A stretch of 64,000 nucleotides of DNA from Sphaerisporangium viridialbum (GCF_049674955.1 NZ_CP187232.1:5642001-5706000), one strand, 5' to 3'. Positions 22,950 through 31,720 are shown, numbered from the stretch's first letter. Notes: generated from the sequence alone by a model not told the origin. Program-made: numbers and translations.

Positions 22950-24861
22950 AGGTGGCGAGGCCGTACGCGAACCGGTCCAGTTCGACGCCGACGATCGCTT
23001 CGATGACCGCGCACGCGAGAATCTCGGCCATGGGCGGCGGGACAGCGTTGCCGATGAGCTTGACCTTGTCGCGGGCGGTGTCGGCGACGAACTGGTAGTC
23101 GTCGGGGAACGACTGCGCACGCCGAAGCTCGGCGATCTTCAGCATCCGGAACAAGATCGACGACACATCGATCTGGCCGTCCGGCGTGAGTAGCGCCCAC
23201 CGGTCGCGGGTCGGCAGCGTCCCCACCGGCTGGTTCACGCTCTGCGCTCTGCCGTTGCCGTAGTAGGCCATCAGCAGTGGCTCGGGCATGGGCAGGTCTG
23301 GAGCGGTGACGAGCGACTGATGCCCGGTTGTGGTGACCGTGCGCATGTGCTCGCTGATCGAAGTGACGTGCTCGCGCCCGTCTCCCTTGCTGCCGTTGTT
23401 GCGCATGAGCAGCGGCAGCGGCGGCATCCAATCGGGGTGGATCCCAAGCCCGTGGTGATTGCCGCCGGCCGTGACCGCGTGCGCAGGGTCCTCGAACGCG
23501 GGCCGCGACTTGAACTCGTCACCGCCGCCCCGGAACGGGAACACCAGCGGCAACATGCCGTCCTGCATGTCCGGGCGGCTGGCCAGCCCGTGGTTGGACC
23601 CGTCTGCGACGAGCGTCGCCAGCGGGTCCGTGGACGGGTCGGTGTTCCTCGGGCGCCCCGACCGCATCAGAGACAGGAACGATGGGAACACGCCCGGCTG
23701 GGTGTCGGGGGCGAACGCGATGCCGTCCTCGTTTCGGGTGGTGCTGGTCCGCTTCAGCAGGCTGACCGGCCGTGCGACCTTGCCGTCTCGGCCTTCGCAC
23801 GGCACTACCAGCGCGTTGGCCTCGCGGGTGGTGAGCGCGGGGATCGGCTCGTCGACCGGCCTGGGCCCGTCGTTCCACGTGCCGCCGGCGGGACAGAGGA
23901 ACGGCTTGATCCAGTGTTCTTCGACTCCGGCGCGGATCCGCGCGATCGTCTTCGGCGCGAGCCCTTCAGGTTTCTTCTTGGTCTTCTTCCTGCTGCCGAT
24001 CGGGGTCCCGAGGTCGGTCCAGTCGATGGCGTACCCGGCTGGAAGCACAGGGGGCTCAATGACCTGCCCGTTGCACGCGAACTCCGGGCAGATGTACAGG
24101 TACTGTCCGTGCTTGCCGTAGACGCCCATGTCGACGCCGGGCTTCTTCCACGCCTTGACGGCCTGCACCCATCCCTCGTGGCGGGGGCAGTACGCGTACG
24201 GGTCGAACCACTTCCGGTAGTTCGGGCGGCGGCCCACCGACTCGTGGATGCCCGAGACGAGCAGCCGGTCACGGGACTGCGGGGTCGGCAAGGTCGTGCG
24301 GCCCTGCACGTGCGCGGCGTTCACGGCGTGCACCTGGATGATGTAGCCGAGCTTCCGCAGTTCCTGGACCCACCGGTCCCAGTGCGCCCACAGCCGGGCC
24401 TGCACGACGTTCTCGACACCGAACCCGAGCACCGGCTTGCCGTACTTCTCCTGGCAGTGCCTCAGGTAGGTGACGACCTCCTCCATCAGCGCCCTGGACC
24501 GTATGCGGGTCTTCTCGTGTTCGGTCAGATCGTCGATGTCGTCGGCCCACAGGGCCAGTTGGTTTTCCTTGTCGAAGTACCGGGTCTCGCCGGATGCGGT
24601 GCTGAACGCGGGACAGGCCGGGCTCGCCCAGAAGAAGGTGGAGTACGGAAACTTCTCGATGGCGTCGGCCGCCTGGACGTCGCCGAGCCAGAAATCCACG
24701 CCGGGGTGGTTCTCGACGTACGTCCATTTCGCGGGCTTCGCATGGTTGGCGGCGAACGTCAGCCTGGTGCCAGGGACCGCAGCGATTCCGGTGCCGGATC
24801 CGCCGCCGCCTGCGAACATCTCGGCGACGTCGATGTCATCGGGGAAGAGCCGGTTCAGCAT
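22948..24861 (-). CDS. C5-cytosine DNA methyltransferase
   Basis: 637 residues from the ATG at 24,861, far longer than a typical 330-450-residue enzyme. Motif I (VAEMFAGGGGSGTG), motif IV with SPACPAFS (catalytic Cys after Pro-Ala instead of Pro-Pro), motif VI (FGVENVVQ), motif VIII (PQSRDRLLVSG) and motif X (LIGNAVPPPMAE) are all present. A very large variable region (about 280-560) with paired cysteines (CPAGG, CPEFACNG) would be the target-recognition part. No restriction partner lies beside it, so it is probably an anti-restriction or regulatory orphan enzyme, similar in style to multi-specific phage methyltransferases. Confidence 0.85.
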   Translation of the reverse strand: MLNRLFPDDIDVAEMFAGGGGSGTGIAAVPGTRLTFAANHAKPAKWTYVENHPGVDFWLGDVQAADAIEKFPYSTFFWASPACPAFSTASGETRYFDKENQLALWADDIDDLTEHEKTRIRSRALMEEVVTYLRHCQEKYGKPVLGFGVENVVQARLWAHWDRWVQELRKLGYIIQVHAVNAAHVQGRTTLPTPQSRDRLLVSGIHESVGRRPNYRKWFDPYAYCPRHEGWVQAVKAWKKPGVDMGVYGKHGQYLYICPEFACNGQVIEPPVLPAGYAIDWTDLGTPIGSRKKTKKKPEGLAPKTIARIRAGVEEHWIKPFLCPAGGTWNDGPRPVDEPIPALTTREANALVVPCEGRDGKVARPVSLLKRTSTTRNEDGIAFAPDTQPGVFPSFLSLMRSGRPRNTDPSTDPLATLVADGSNHGLASRPDMQDGMLPLVFPFRGGGDEFKSRPAFEDPAHAVTAGGNHHGLGIHPDWMPPLPLLMRNNGSKGDGREHVTSISEHMRTVTTTGHQSLVTAPDLPMPEPLLMAYYGNGRAQSVNQPVGTLPTRDRWALLTPDGQIDVSSILFRMLKIAELRRAQSFPDDYQFVADTARDKVKLIGNAVPPPMAEILACAVIEAIVGVELDRFAYGLAT

Positions 24862-25040
24862 CCGGACTCCACGCTGGCCGACTCGTCGCCGGCGGCGGGG
24901 TATCCCGGCCAGGGGCGGACTTCGACGACGTTCTCGACGATGTGCGGCGTGTGGTTCACCGGCTTCAGCAGCGCGAGGATGTCGAGGATCGTCTTCGCCG
25001 GGGGTTTTTGGGCAGCGGGAACCCAAGAAGGGTCGTTCAT
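24855..25040 (-). CDS. Small protein upstream of the methyltransferase
   Basis: 61 residues; its stop lies inside the start of the methyltransferase (7-nt overlap), so translation is coupled. A central amphipathic helix (AKTILDILALLKPV) is the only feature. No family recognised. Confidence 0.45.
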   Translation of the reverse strand: MNDPSWVPAAQKPPAKTILDILALLKPVNHTPHIVENVVEVRPWPGYPAAGDESASVESGC

Positions 25041-25237
25041 AAGGGGTTTCGCCTTTCGCGACTGCGAGGGTTAGAAGGCCAGGGAGAGCTGGGCGTGGCC
25101 TGCGAAGCCAGCCGCCCAGGCGGAGGGGAAGGGTTTGTTAGAGGCCAGCGCAGGGGTGGCGACCGAGGCGTTCTCGACGCGCGACCCTATGTCAGCATCG
25201 TGGCCTTTTTGTCGGCGTCGCTGACTATCTTGGCGAC

Positions 25238-26326
25238 GTGAGACTCATAAAGCGGGTCCGGAACCCATGGGGGCAGGTGCCTGTCACCGCCGGAGGCCAG
25301 TCCCTGCAGGGGCGTGCACGTGACTACATGGACGAACTGGTGCGCTTGCAGACGGCCAAGGATCCCATCAGCCGACGACACCACTACGTCCCGAAGGCAT
25401 ACCTTCGGGAGTGGTCATTCGACGGTAAGCGGGTGTGGACCCTCGACACTACCGCAGGTGCGGTGAGGCCAATTGGCCTCGCGGACGTGTGCGTCGAGGA
25501 GAATTTCTACCGGGTCGTTGGATCAGACGGTGCTGCCCATAATCGAGTGGAGCTTCTCTTCGGAGTCGTGGATACCGAGCTTCGTCGGGTGCAGACCTTA
25601 CTGAACCAGCTTGAAGATCCAGACGAGCTGGAGTTCGACGACCTAATCGGACTCGGAGTCACCATGGCTGTCCAGCGCATGCGCACCTTGCAACAGCGCC
25701 GACTTCGACAACAGCACAACGAGTGGCTCGTCGCGCAAGGTTCACCAGACATCACGTCGATAAACGATCCCGAAAACCCGCATTCAGTGGCGGGATTCCA
25801 CACCAAGTCGTTGTTTTCGGCCATGTGGGAGGCCGCTGACGTGCTTACGACTCGGCAGATCGAGATATGGCACGATACTCAGGGCCGTTTCACGACCTGC
25901 GACGCCCCAGTACTGGTCCCATTCAGGCGCAACGTAGCACCGAGTCTTATTGCCGCGCCCTACATTGTCTGGCCGATCAGCCCCCACCGCGTCGTAGCTC
26001 TTGGTAACGACCTCCAGGGCGAGAAAGCCATCATACGTGAGGCGACTGGTAAGCTGGTCGGTATTGTGCGCGACGGCGTGAAACAAGGCCGAGAGCGAAT
26101 GATCTTTGCCAGCGAGCAGCAGCGCGACCGACTGCCCCCGGCCAAGAAATTCCGGCGGCGGACACAGATACGGCTTCGGTGCTCGCAATGGGCACCGGGG
26201 GGTGATTACGTGAAGCCCCCTGGCTGTTGCGTAGAGCAGTCACACACCTTCGCAGCGGGTCCGGACGTGGCCCTTTGTAACAACGGTCTTCATTCTCCCG
26301 CGTCGGACATGTGGTCGTATATATAA
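25238..26326 (+). CDS. DUF4238 protein, single rightward accessory gene
   Basis: 362 residues. The N-terminal HHYVPKAYLREWS (about 48-60) is the defining phrase of DUF4238. The body contains EENFYRVVG, RRLRQQHNEWL and DAPVLVPF, as usual for the family. Function is not established; members often sit in variable loci. It is the only rightward gene between 22.3 and 38.5 kb, looks lower in GC than its neighbours, has divergent upstream DNA and two hairpins downstream. That is the pattern of a moron expressed from the lysogen and a reasonable candidate for host protection against other phages. Confidence 0.75.
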   Translation: MRLIKRVRNPWGQVPVTAGGQSLQGRARDYMDELVRLQTAKDPISRRHHYVPKAYLREWSFDGKRVWTLDTTAGAVRPIGLADVCVEENFYRVVGSDGAAHNRVELLFGVVDTELRRVQTLLNQLEDPDELEFDDLIGLGVTMAVQRMRTLQQRRLRQQHNEWLVAQGSPDITSINDPENPHSVAGFHTKSLFSAMWEAADVLTTRQIEIWHDTQGRFTTCDAPVLVPFRRNVAPSLIAAPYIVWPISPHRVVALGNDLQGEKAIIREATGKLVGIVRDGVKQGRERMIFASEQQRDRLPPAKKFRRRTQIRLRCSQWAPGGDYVKPPGCCVEQSHTFAAGPDVALCNNGLHSPASDMWSYI

Positions 26327-26603
26327 CGGAACAAGCCAAAGATGGGCTGCGCGGATGCCCCCACCCGACAGGCGGGAGCGCCCGCGATCGGTGCTACGCC
26401 TCTGCGGGGATGACCACGACGACGGTGTAGGCGTTCGTTGCCGGGCGAACGAGGCCTCGGGCGGCGGCTCGATGTCGCCGCCGCGCTCCTCCACCAGCGC
26501 ATGGAAGCATCCGGTCGCCTTGGACTGGTGAAATCCACTTTGGCACCCATGACGGCGACGAGCCGGCCGCCGGACAATGGGTCACCTCGCGTTCAGGGAT
26601 CGG
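26327..26603. other. Non-coding remnant after DUF4238
   Basis: Nothing convincing in any frame; short Arg-rich ORFs here look like chance frames. Probably the 3' end of the imported accessory segment. Confidence 0.4.
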
Positions 26604-26630
26604 CAGCCCCGCCCACACAGGGCGGGGCTG
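26604..26630 (+). terminator. Terminator of the DUF4238 unit
   Basis: An 11-bp perfect stem CAGCCCCGCCC/GGGCGGGGCTG with a 5-nt loop; no T-tract. Confidence 0.6.
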
Positions 26631-26644
26631 TAGGATCCGTGGTT

Positions 26645-26673
26645 GCGCGAGCCCGATAACGGCGGGCTCGCGC
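26645..26673 (-). terminator. Terminator of the 28.4-26.7 kb leftward unit
   Basis: GCGCGAGCCCG/CGGGCTCGCGC, 11 bp, lying three bases past the TAA of the adenine methyltransferase-like gene. Together with the preceding hairpin it insulates the two converging units. Confidence 0.65.
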
Positions 26674-26675
26674 TC

Positions 26676-27773
26676 TTACGCGGCGGGGCTGGAGACGAGG
26701 TCTAGCAGCTGCCGCGACTTGCGGATCGCTTCGGCCATGACGAGCTGGCCCATCACCTGGTGGTGGTGTTCGAGCACCGACGCGCGATGCTCAGCGGCCC
26801 GGCCGAAGGTGTCACCGACCGCGAGGGTGTCGCCGACGTGGATGAACACCTGCGGCCCAAGGTCCCACACGATCGAGTTGACCGCTGCGCACGCCGCGGC
26901 GGTGGGGTTCAGCTCCCCCATCGACCACACGAAGTCGTGCGGGTTGTGGTTGTACTCCCGCAGGGCGAGCGCGATGGCGCGGAGCATGCCGCCCGTGCCC
27001 GCCGCCGGCTCATCGAACGACATGCCGGGCTGGATGCTGTCGGGCGTGAGCAGCATTTTCGCCATCATGTCGGCGGCCGGGGTGGGGGTGTGGAACTCCC
27101 CCAGGGCGTCGCGGCCGCCCTTGGACCGCAGCGTGACCAGGACAACGCCGAGCACGTCTTCCTGGCACCGCCACTGCGGGTCGGGGTCGCCGGTAATGGA
27201 GAGCAGACCGGACTTGATGGCGGCCTGCGCGACCGCGCGGACGCCGATGACGACCTGGTCGTGCGGGTCGTCGCGTTCGAGCCAGTCGTGCAGCGGCCGC
27301 GCGATCTCGACGAGGTACGGCTGGCGTATCCACTGGGCGGCCCAGATCTGGCGGAGCACGTCCAGCAGATGGGGACCGTCGAGGGCGAGGAACTGCCCAT
27401 CGAGGGACGGGCCGTCCGGGTCCGCCTGTCGTACGAGAGTGAGCGCGGCGACGACCCCGACCGGGATGTCGATGTCGGATCCGCCGTAGTGGCCGTACCA
27501 AGCGTCCTGGACGCGTTCCGCGAGCTTGACCGGAGACGAGGGGCTGATGCGCGGCCTCGCTTTCGCCGTTGCTACCGCTGCGGTCAGACCCGCGTCGGGC
27601 GGCGGGGTCGGCGCCGGAGGTGCCTCGCCGGCGGGCTCCGGCGCCGTGGTGGCGGGGGTTGCGACCGCTGCGGCCAGGCCGGTGGGCGGCTTTGGCGGCG
27701 GTGGTTCGTCCTGCAGGTCGGCGAACAGATCGAGCTGCATGTCGCCGCCGCGGCGTGCGCGCCGCTTGGCCAT
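26676..27773 (-). CDS. N6-adenine methyltransferase-like protein, motif IV not found
   Basis: 365 residues from the ATG at 27,773 (TGATG overlap). A disordered Pro/Ala N-terminus (1-85) is followed by an HsdM-like helical domain and then motif I, FDEPAAGTGGML (about 268-279), preceded by ALGEFHTPTPAADMM, the usual HsdM-like entry. The catalytic (N/D/S)PP(Y/F) motif expected after GDTLAVGD is absent; the chain runs into GRAAEHRASVLEH and ends. Either it only binds AdoMet and DNA, or it has lost activity. A decoy or anti-restriction role is possible. Confidence 0.65.
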   Translation of the reverse strand: MAKRRARRGGDMQLDLFADLQDEPPPPKPPTGLAAAVATPATTAPEPAGEAPPAPTPPPDAGLTAAVATAKARPRISPSSPVKLAERVQDAWYGHYGGSDIDIPVGVVAALTLVRQADPDGPSLDGQFLALDGPHLLDVLRQIWAAQWIRQPYLVEIARPLHDWLERDDPHDQVVIGVRAVAQAAIKSGLLSITGDPDPQWRCQEDVLGVVLVTLRSKGGRDALGEFHTPTPAADMMAKMLLTPDSIQPGMSFDEPAAGTGGMLRAIALALREYNHNPHDFVWSMGELNPTAAACAAVNSIVWDLGPQVFIHVGDTLAVGDTFGRAAEHRASVLEHHHQVMGQLVMAEAIRKSRQLLDLVSSPAA

Positions 27774-28426
27774 CACTCCTCGCCGTCCGCTTCGTCCTCG
27801 TCGGGGAGCAGCGACGTCATCAGCGCCACCACGAGCTCCACGGGCGGCTTCACGCCGGGCCGGGTCGCGAACACGGCGCAGGTGGTCGGGCACTGGGTGG
27901 TGCGGTCGTCCGGGCCGGCCGGGGCGGTGCCGCAGTGCGGGCACCGCTCGCGCGGCACCGTCTGGGACACGTCGAACGTGCCCTTCTTCACGTAGTAGCG
28001 GGGCTTCCGCTTCTCGGCGGACTGCCAGCCCTCCTCGGCGAGCTGCTTCTCCTTCGCCTTGTCGTCGTCGCTCTGCTTGCGTCCGATGCGGCGGAACGTG
28101 CCGAGCGACGTGCTGCCTTCGGCGGGGACGCGGCCCTGCTCCAGCCAGTACTGGAAGCCTCCGCAGTGGACCAGCCGCCGCCGCTGGGCGGCGAGCAGCG
28201 CCATGTTCAGCACGGAGTAACCCGGCTCGTCGCTGGCGGGGTCTTCCTTCCATCCGACGCTGGCCGCCTGGACGCGGAACGCCTCCAGCTCGGCGGGCTC
28301 GGACAGGCACAGCGCGGCGTACGCGGCCAGGGCCTCGTTCGCTGCGGCCTTGGACTCGGCGCTGCGGGCCTTCTGGGCTTCGGTGACGTTGCGGCGCTTC
28401 TTACGGGGCTTGGTGGCGGTAGCCAT
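27773..28426 (-). CDS. ArdC-N-like ssDNA-binding protein
   Basis: 217 residues. The region YSVLNMALLAAQ...GGFQYWLEQGRVPAEGS followed by RYYVKKGTFDVSQT (about 69-155) follows the pattern of the ArdC N-terminal domain, which binds single-stranded DNA and protects incoming DNA from restriction. It lacks the C-terminal metallopeptidase of full ArdC. A zinc knuckle (CPHCG...CPTTC) sits near residues 163-182. Coupled to the methyltransferase-like gene, so the pair may form an anti-restriction unit. Confidence 0.6.
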   Translation of the reverse strand: MATATKPRKKRRNVTEAQKARSAESKAAANEALAAYAALCLSEPAELEAFRVQAASVGWKEDPASDEPGYSVLNMALLAAQRRRLVHCGGFQYWLEQGRVPAEGSTSLGTFRRIGRKQSDDDKAKEKQLAEEGWQSAEKRKPRYYVKKGTFDVSQTVPRERCPHCGTAPAGPDDRTTQCPTTCAVFATRPGVKPPVELVVALMTSLLPDEDEADGEE

Positions 28427-28448
28427 GGTGTGGCGTTCCTTCTCTGTT

Positions 28449-28466
28449 GATTGCGATTCCGCTATC
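28449..28466. promoter_or_regulatory. Palindromic operator, site 5
   Basis: GATTGCGATTCCGCTATC, two mismatches, 23 bases upstream of the ATG at 28,426. Confidence 0.5.
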
Positions 28467-28474
28467 GAAGGGCC

Positions 28475-28496
28475 GGCCCCGCCCCCGAGCGGGGCC
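28475..28496 (-). terminator. Hairpin upstream of operator site 5
   Basis: GGCCCCGC/GCGGGGCC stem around CCCCGA. Here the hairpin precedes the operator in the direction of transcription, the reverse of most other copies. Confidence 0.5.
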
Positions 28497-28509
28497 AGCG
28501 GAGGGGATG

Positions 28510-28680
28510 TCAGATACGGGTCCAGGTGCCGTCACGCGGCTCCAGGTGCCAGATGCTGCTGCTGTCGAGGTGGCGGGCCTTCACCAGGCCGCCGTTCTCC
28601 CGGACCTTCAGGACGATGTACGCGCCGTCCGGGGTGTCGAGGGTGTCGCGCACGACCGGGGCGAGCAGAGGGGTGGTCAT
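28510..28680 (-). CDS. Very small beta-rich protein
   Basis: 56 residues from the ATG at 28,680, four bases inside the upstream gene. It reads as a small SH3-like or beta-barrel domain (DGAYIVLKVRENGGLVKARHL...WHLEPRDGTW). Function unknown. Confidence 0.4.
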   Translation of the reverse strand: MTTPLLAPVVRDTLDTPDGAYIVLKVRENGGLVKARHLDSSSIWHLEPRDGTWTRI

Positions 28681-29402
28681 ACGGCGACTTCCTCGGAGAT
28701 CGGGGCGAGCTTCCACGCCGGGTGGTCGCAGGTGGTGTCGTGCAGGATGTCCCGCACCCGGTAGCACTGGTTGCGGGTGTAACCGAGCACCCGGCCGACC
28801 GTCCGGCCGTCGACGACCACCCGGTCACCGGGGCCGAACAGCCGGGTGAGCGTGTCAGCGGCCACGGTGGTGGACTGTTCGCTGCGGTCGGCGCGGACCA
28901 CCAGGGCGGCCTGGTCGTCGGCCCGGAGCACCACGGCCAGGGTGCCGTCCGCCAGCTGCACCCGGTCGTACCGGGTCACGGCCGGTGCGGGCTGCACGTG
29001 GGTGGTGTACGGCTCGCCCATGGTGTTGTCGTCGTAGTGCAGGACGAGCCGCACCTTCACCTCGTCGTCGGGGATGATGTCCTGCACGATGCCGACCCGT
29101 TCCCCGCAGAGGACGCGCTCGCCACGGCGGACCGCCGACATCTGTTCCCGGTTGCCCCGCAGGTACCGGGCGAGCAGCCCAAGCGACATCACCCCCGCGG
29201 GCTGGGTCTGGCCGGGGTAGGTGATGGCGGCCGCGAACGCGGTGAACTGCTGGCAGGCGACGACGATCTGCCAGTCGTCGCGGGTGAACGTCAGCTCGGT
29301 CACCCCGTCGGCGTCGGGGCGGGCAGCGTTGATGCGCCATCCGGCCAGGTGGGCCTTGGTGGTGATGAGGTTGCGGTCGGTGTTGGGGTTGCGCTGTTTC
29401 AT
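28677..29402 (-). CDS. Hypothetical phage protein, two-part
   Basis: 241 residues. The first half reads as an alpha/beta domain; the second half has repeated beta-strand patterns with KOW/SH3-like phrases (RRGERVLCGERVGIVQD, DRVQLADGTLAVVL, GDRVVVDGRTVGRVLG). Three small barrel repeats are plausible, suggesting nucleic acid or protein binding. No enzymatic motif is seen. Confidence 0.45.
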   Translation of the reverse strand: MKQRNPNTDRNLITTKAHLAGWRINAARPDADGVTELTFTRDDWQIVVACQQFTAFAAAITYPGQTQPAGVMSLGLLARYLRGNREQMSAVRRGERVLCGERVGIVQDIIPDDEVKVRLVLHYDDNTMGEPYTTHVQPAPAVTRYDRVQLADGTLAVVLRADDQAALVVRADRSEQSTTVAADTLTRLFGPGDRVVVDGRTVGRVLGYTRNQCYRVRDILHDTTCDHPAWKLAPISEEVAV

Positions 29403-29815
29403 CGGGTGTTCCTTCCTCGTGGCAGGGCGTCGGAGACGCGCCGCGCGTCGTCGTACACGTGGTCGGCCAGGTCGGCCGGGTTTCCGCAGAAGCACAGGCC
29501 GACGAGCGCGACGCCGCCGCGCAGGTCGAGCCACCACCGGCTGGCGGCCGGGGGCATGTAGGTGTCGAGCAGCTGCGACGCGATGGTGTTGCGCCGCCGC
29601 ATGCCGGGATGGGCGAGCTGGGCGACCATCAGGTGTTGGCCGGGGTAGGCCTCGACTTCGGTGATCTCGGCTTCGGTGTCGCCGTCGCCGAGGGTCAGGG
29701 CTCCGGACAGGTAGTTCATGTCGAGCCGCTCGCCGTCGTCGGCGAGGAGCAACTGGACCCGCTGCCCCTCGTTGAGGTCGGTGGTGAGCAGCAGCCCGGT
29801 AACGGTGCTGATCAT
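29399..29815 (-). CDS. Hypothetical phage protein
   Basis: 138 residues; starts as a beta-rich domain (GLLLTTDLNEGQRVQLLLADD) with an acidic middle. No recognised family. Its stop overlaps the next start (ATGA). Confidence 0.4.
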   Translation of the reverse strand: MISTVTGLLLTTDLNEGQRVQLLLADDGERLDMNYLSGALTLGDGDTEAEITEVEAYPGQHLMVAQLAHPGMRRRNTIASQLLDTYMPPAASRWWLDLRGGVALVGLCFCGNPADLADHVYDDARRVSDALPRGRNTR

Positions 29816-30162
29816 CGGTGGTGTCTCCCGGTGGGCTGGGTCGAGCGGGCGAAGTAGTCGTTGAACATGGCTTCGATCTCGCTGTCCGCCTGTTCAGCGG
29901 CTTGCGGGGCGACGGCCTGCGCGGTGCGGAAGTGCGGGTGGGCCTTGTCCCACGCGGCTTCGATGTCGCTCTCGGCCTGTTCCTTCACGACGATGGCGGC
30001 CTCGTACGTGCCGTCGTAGGGCACCGACTGGTCGGGCTGACCCGCTTCGATCGCAGCGACGGCGAGGTCAAGTGCCCGCTGCATCGGCAGGATGGTGCGG
30101 GCGATCTGCAGGTAGTTGTCGGCTTCGTGGTTGCCGGTGGCAACGAGGATGTCGCGGTCCAC
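29812..30162 (-). CDS. Helical hypothetical protein
   Basis: 116 residues from the GTG at 30,162 with AGGAGG upstream; an ORF start at 30,195 was rejected because it would run through the hairpin. All-helical and acidic; no family. Confidence 0.4.
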   Translation of the reverse strand: MDRDILVATGNHEADNYLQIARTILPMQRALDLAVAAIEAGQPDQSVPYDGTYEAAIVVKEQAESDIEAAWDKAHPHFRTAQAVAPQAAEQADSEIEAMFNDYFARSTQPTGRHHR

Positions 30163-30180
30163 GGTCCTCCTGACATGGGG

Positions 30181-30212
30181 CGGCCCCGCGACCATGGGTG
30201 GTCGCGGGGCCG
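30181..30212 (-). terminator. Hairpin of the CGGCCCCGC type
   Basis: A 13-bp perfect stem (30,181-30,193 with 30,200-30,212). Its first nine bases, CGGCCCCGC, are shared with the hairpins at 35,284 and 35,805. Confidence 0.6.
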
Positions 30213-30223
30213 GCCGGATGATT

Positions 30224-30241
30224 GTTAGCGGTTCCGCTATC
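30224..30241. promoter_or_regulatory. Palindromic operator, site 6
   Basis: GTTAGCGGTTCCGCTATC, one mismatch, between the stop at 30,244 and the hairpin; 62 bases before the next start. Confidence 0.65.
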
Positions 30242-30243
30242 GG

Positions 30244-30603
30244 CTAGCGGGTGGGGAACTTGATGGCGTGGGTGGGGAACTCGCCGTCGTACTCGCCGAG
30301 GTAGCTGATGAGGTCTTCGAGGAGCTGGGCCTGGTGGGCGGGGGCCAGCTCCTCGTAGGTGAACCCGTCGCTTGTGTCGTAGGCGTGGCCCCACACGGCC
30401 TCGATGCGGTAGGCGGCTTCACTCATGACGGTTTCGGTCTCCGTGGCGTGGGCCTCGTCCCAGTCACCGCCGTGCTCGGCGTGCATGAGCGAGGCTGCGG
30501 AGCTGTAGGCGATGGCGTGCAGGGTGTCGGTGAGGGTGGCGCTGGACTCCCAGGCGTCCCGTGCGACGTTGTAGGGCGCGGGGATGGTGGTGGCGGCGGT
30601 CAT
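30244..30603 (-). CDS. Element-specific acidic protein, paralogue A
   Basis: 119 residues. Shares TLTDTLHAIAYSSAASLMHAEHGG..W, SDGFTYEELAPAHQAQLL and general length with the gene at 35,864-36,184. The upstream control DNA is also shared (TATGTCACAGTTCGGTTAC and a 9-bp array). Helical, acidic, no recognised family. First gene of its leftward unit, so probably expressed early or constitutively. Confidence 0.55.
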   Translation of the reverse strand: MTAATTIPAPYNVARDAWESSATLTDTLHAIAYSSAASLMHAEHGGDWDEAHATETETVMSEAAYRIEAVWGHAYDTSDGFTYEELAPAHQAQLLEDLISYLGEYDGEFPTHAIKFPTR

Positions 30604-30670
30604 GTGGCTCTCCCGGTGTTTGGGCTGGTCAGGTGCGGTTTTTGTGGTGCTTGGACTTCGACAGTAACAC

Positions 30671-30798
30671 GTGTGCGGAACCGCTGTATACGTACAGGTG
30701 ACCAGTGTATACAACAGTATGTCACAGTTCGGTTACCGTCCTAAACGCTCTCTGAGCGCTTGACGCGTGCGATGCGTCCAGAGACACCAGACGCACCG
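30671..30798. promoter_or_regulatory. Control region of paralogue A with array locus 4
   Basis: A diverged palindromic site (GTGTGCGGAACCGCTGTA, 30,671-30,688), TATGTCACAGTTCGGTTAC (about 30,719-30,737), and 9-bp units at 30,762 (GACGCGTGC), 30,771 (GATGCGTCC), 30,781 (GAGACACCA) and 30,790 (GACGCACCG). The block is laid out as in the region upstream of paralogue B. Confidence 0.6.
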
Positions 30799-31078
30799 CC
30801 ACAAGCGCTCACGGCGCAGCACAGACGCGCGCATGGGTAGTTTCCGGACTACCGATCACACCCACCGGTAAGGCCGGTATCGGCAGATTGGTGCGTTACG
30901 CTGTGGGCTGCTGGTTCTCCCGTTGTGGCGACGTGGAGGTCCGGGGCTTTTGTGGCGTTGGAGATGGCCGGGTCTGTGGCGGACCCGGCCATCGGCGTTG
31001 GGGTGCGGCTCTCCTGGAGTGAGCGAATCGGTCAGGCTGTGAGGGCGTATCCGTCCTGGATGAGAGCAAGGGCTCCTG
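30799..31078. other. Non-coding gap with hairpin
   Basis: No gene seen. A perfect 11-bp hairpin ATGGCCGGGTC/GACCCGGCCAT (30,964-30,974/30,982-30,992) lies about 85 bases beyond the stop of the leftward gene at 31,079 and could terminate it. Confidence 0.45.
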
Positions 31079-31720
31079 TCACATGCCGAACCGCGCGCGT
31101 CGCACGGCTTCGACCGCCGCAGCAGGCCCGCTCACCTCGACATGTGCCACGCCCTGCCGACCGAAGAGGTAGAGCAGCAACTCGCCTGGAGGTCCGGCGA
31201 TGCGGGCAGTAGGTTCCCCTCGCCGTGCTCGAACGGTCTTAGCGGTCCCCGCCCACTGAAGCTCGAGACCTGCGCCGCGCAGTCGCCGCGCGAGGAACCA
31301 GGGCGCGCGGCTGACGTTGCGCCAAAGGGCTTCGTCCATTGCATGCTCGTTCGTCCGAGGAGCACGACCGTTGGCTCTGCGTACGTCCTCGTGGTGGACG
31401 AAGAACTCGTTGAGGGTCGGGACCCGGCGCACCCATCCGATGCGGAAGAAGCCTGGCGGCGGTCCCGATCGGATCGTCGCAATGAGCCCTGCAAAGTCCC
31501 TCAGCGCGAGCGCTCTTCTTCGCCGTTCAGCGAAGCGGCCCCACGCACCGGGCAGGACAAGCCCGGGGCCGGCGAGGTAGTCGCGCTCGCGGAGGACGAG
31601 GTGCGCGGCGAGATCGCGGGTCGTCCACGGCGTGAGGAGGGTCGGTGCCTCGGGACCGAGCTCGTCGAGCAGGTCGCTGAGCTGTGCTCGCTCGACGGCG
31701 TCGAAGCGCAGATCGGCCAT
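31079..31720 (-). CDS. TIGR03085-type metal-binding protein (maleylpyruvate isomerase/DinB-like)
   Basis: 213 residues. DLLDELGPEAPTLLTPWTTRDLAAHLVLRERDYLAGPGL near the N-terminus and EFFVHHEDVRRANG around 115-128 are the metal-ligand segments of this actinobacterial family, related to mycothiol-dependent maleylpyruvate isomerases. It normally sits in chromosomes. Placed here amid phage genes and flanked by non-coding DNA, it looks like acquired cargo. Substrate unknown; thiol-dependent detoxification is the family-level guess. Confidence 0.75.
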   Translation of the reverse strand: MADLRFDAVERAQLSDLLDELGPEAPTLLTPWTTRDLAAHLVLRERDYLAGPGLVLPGAWGRFAERRRRALALRDFAGLIATIRSGPPPGFFRIGWVRRVPTLNEFFVHHEDVRRANGRAPRTNEHAMDEALWRNVSRAPWFLARRLRGAGLELQWAGTAKTVRARRGEPTARIAGPPGELLLYLFGRQGVAHVEVSGPAAAVEAVRRARFGM

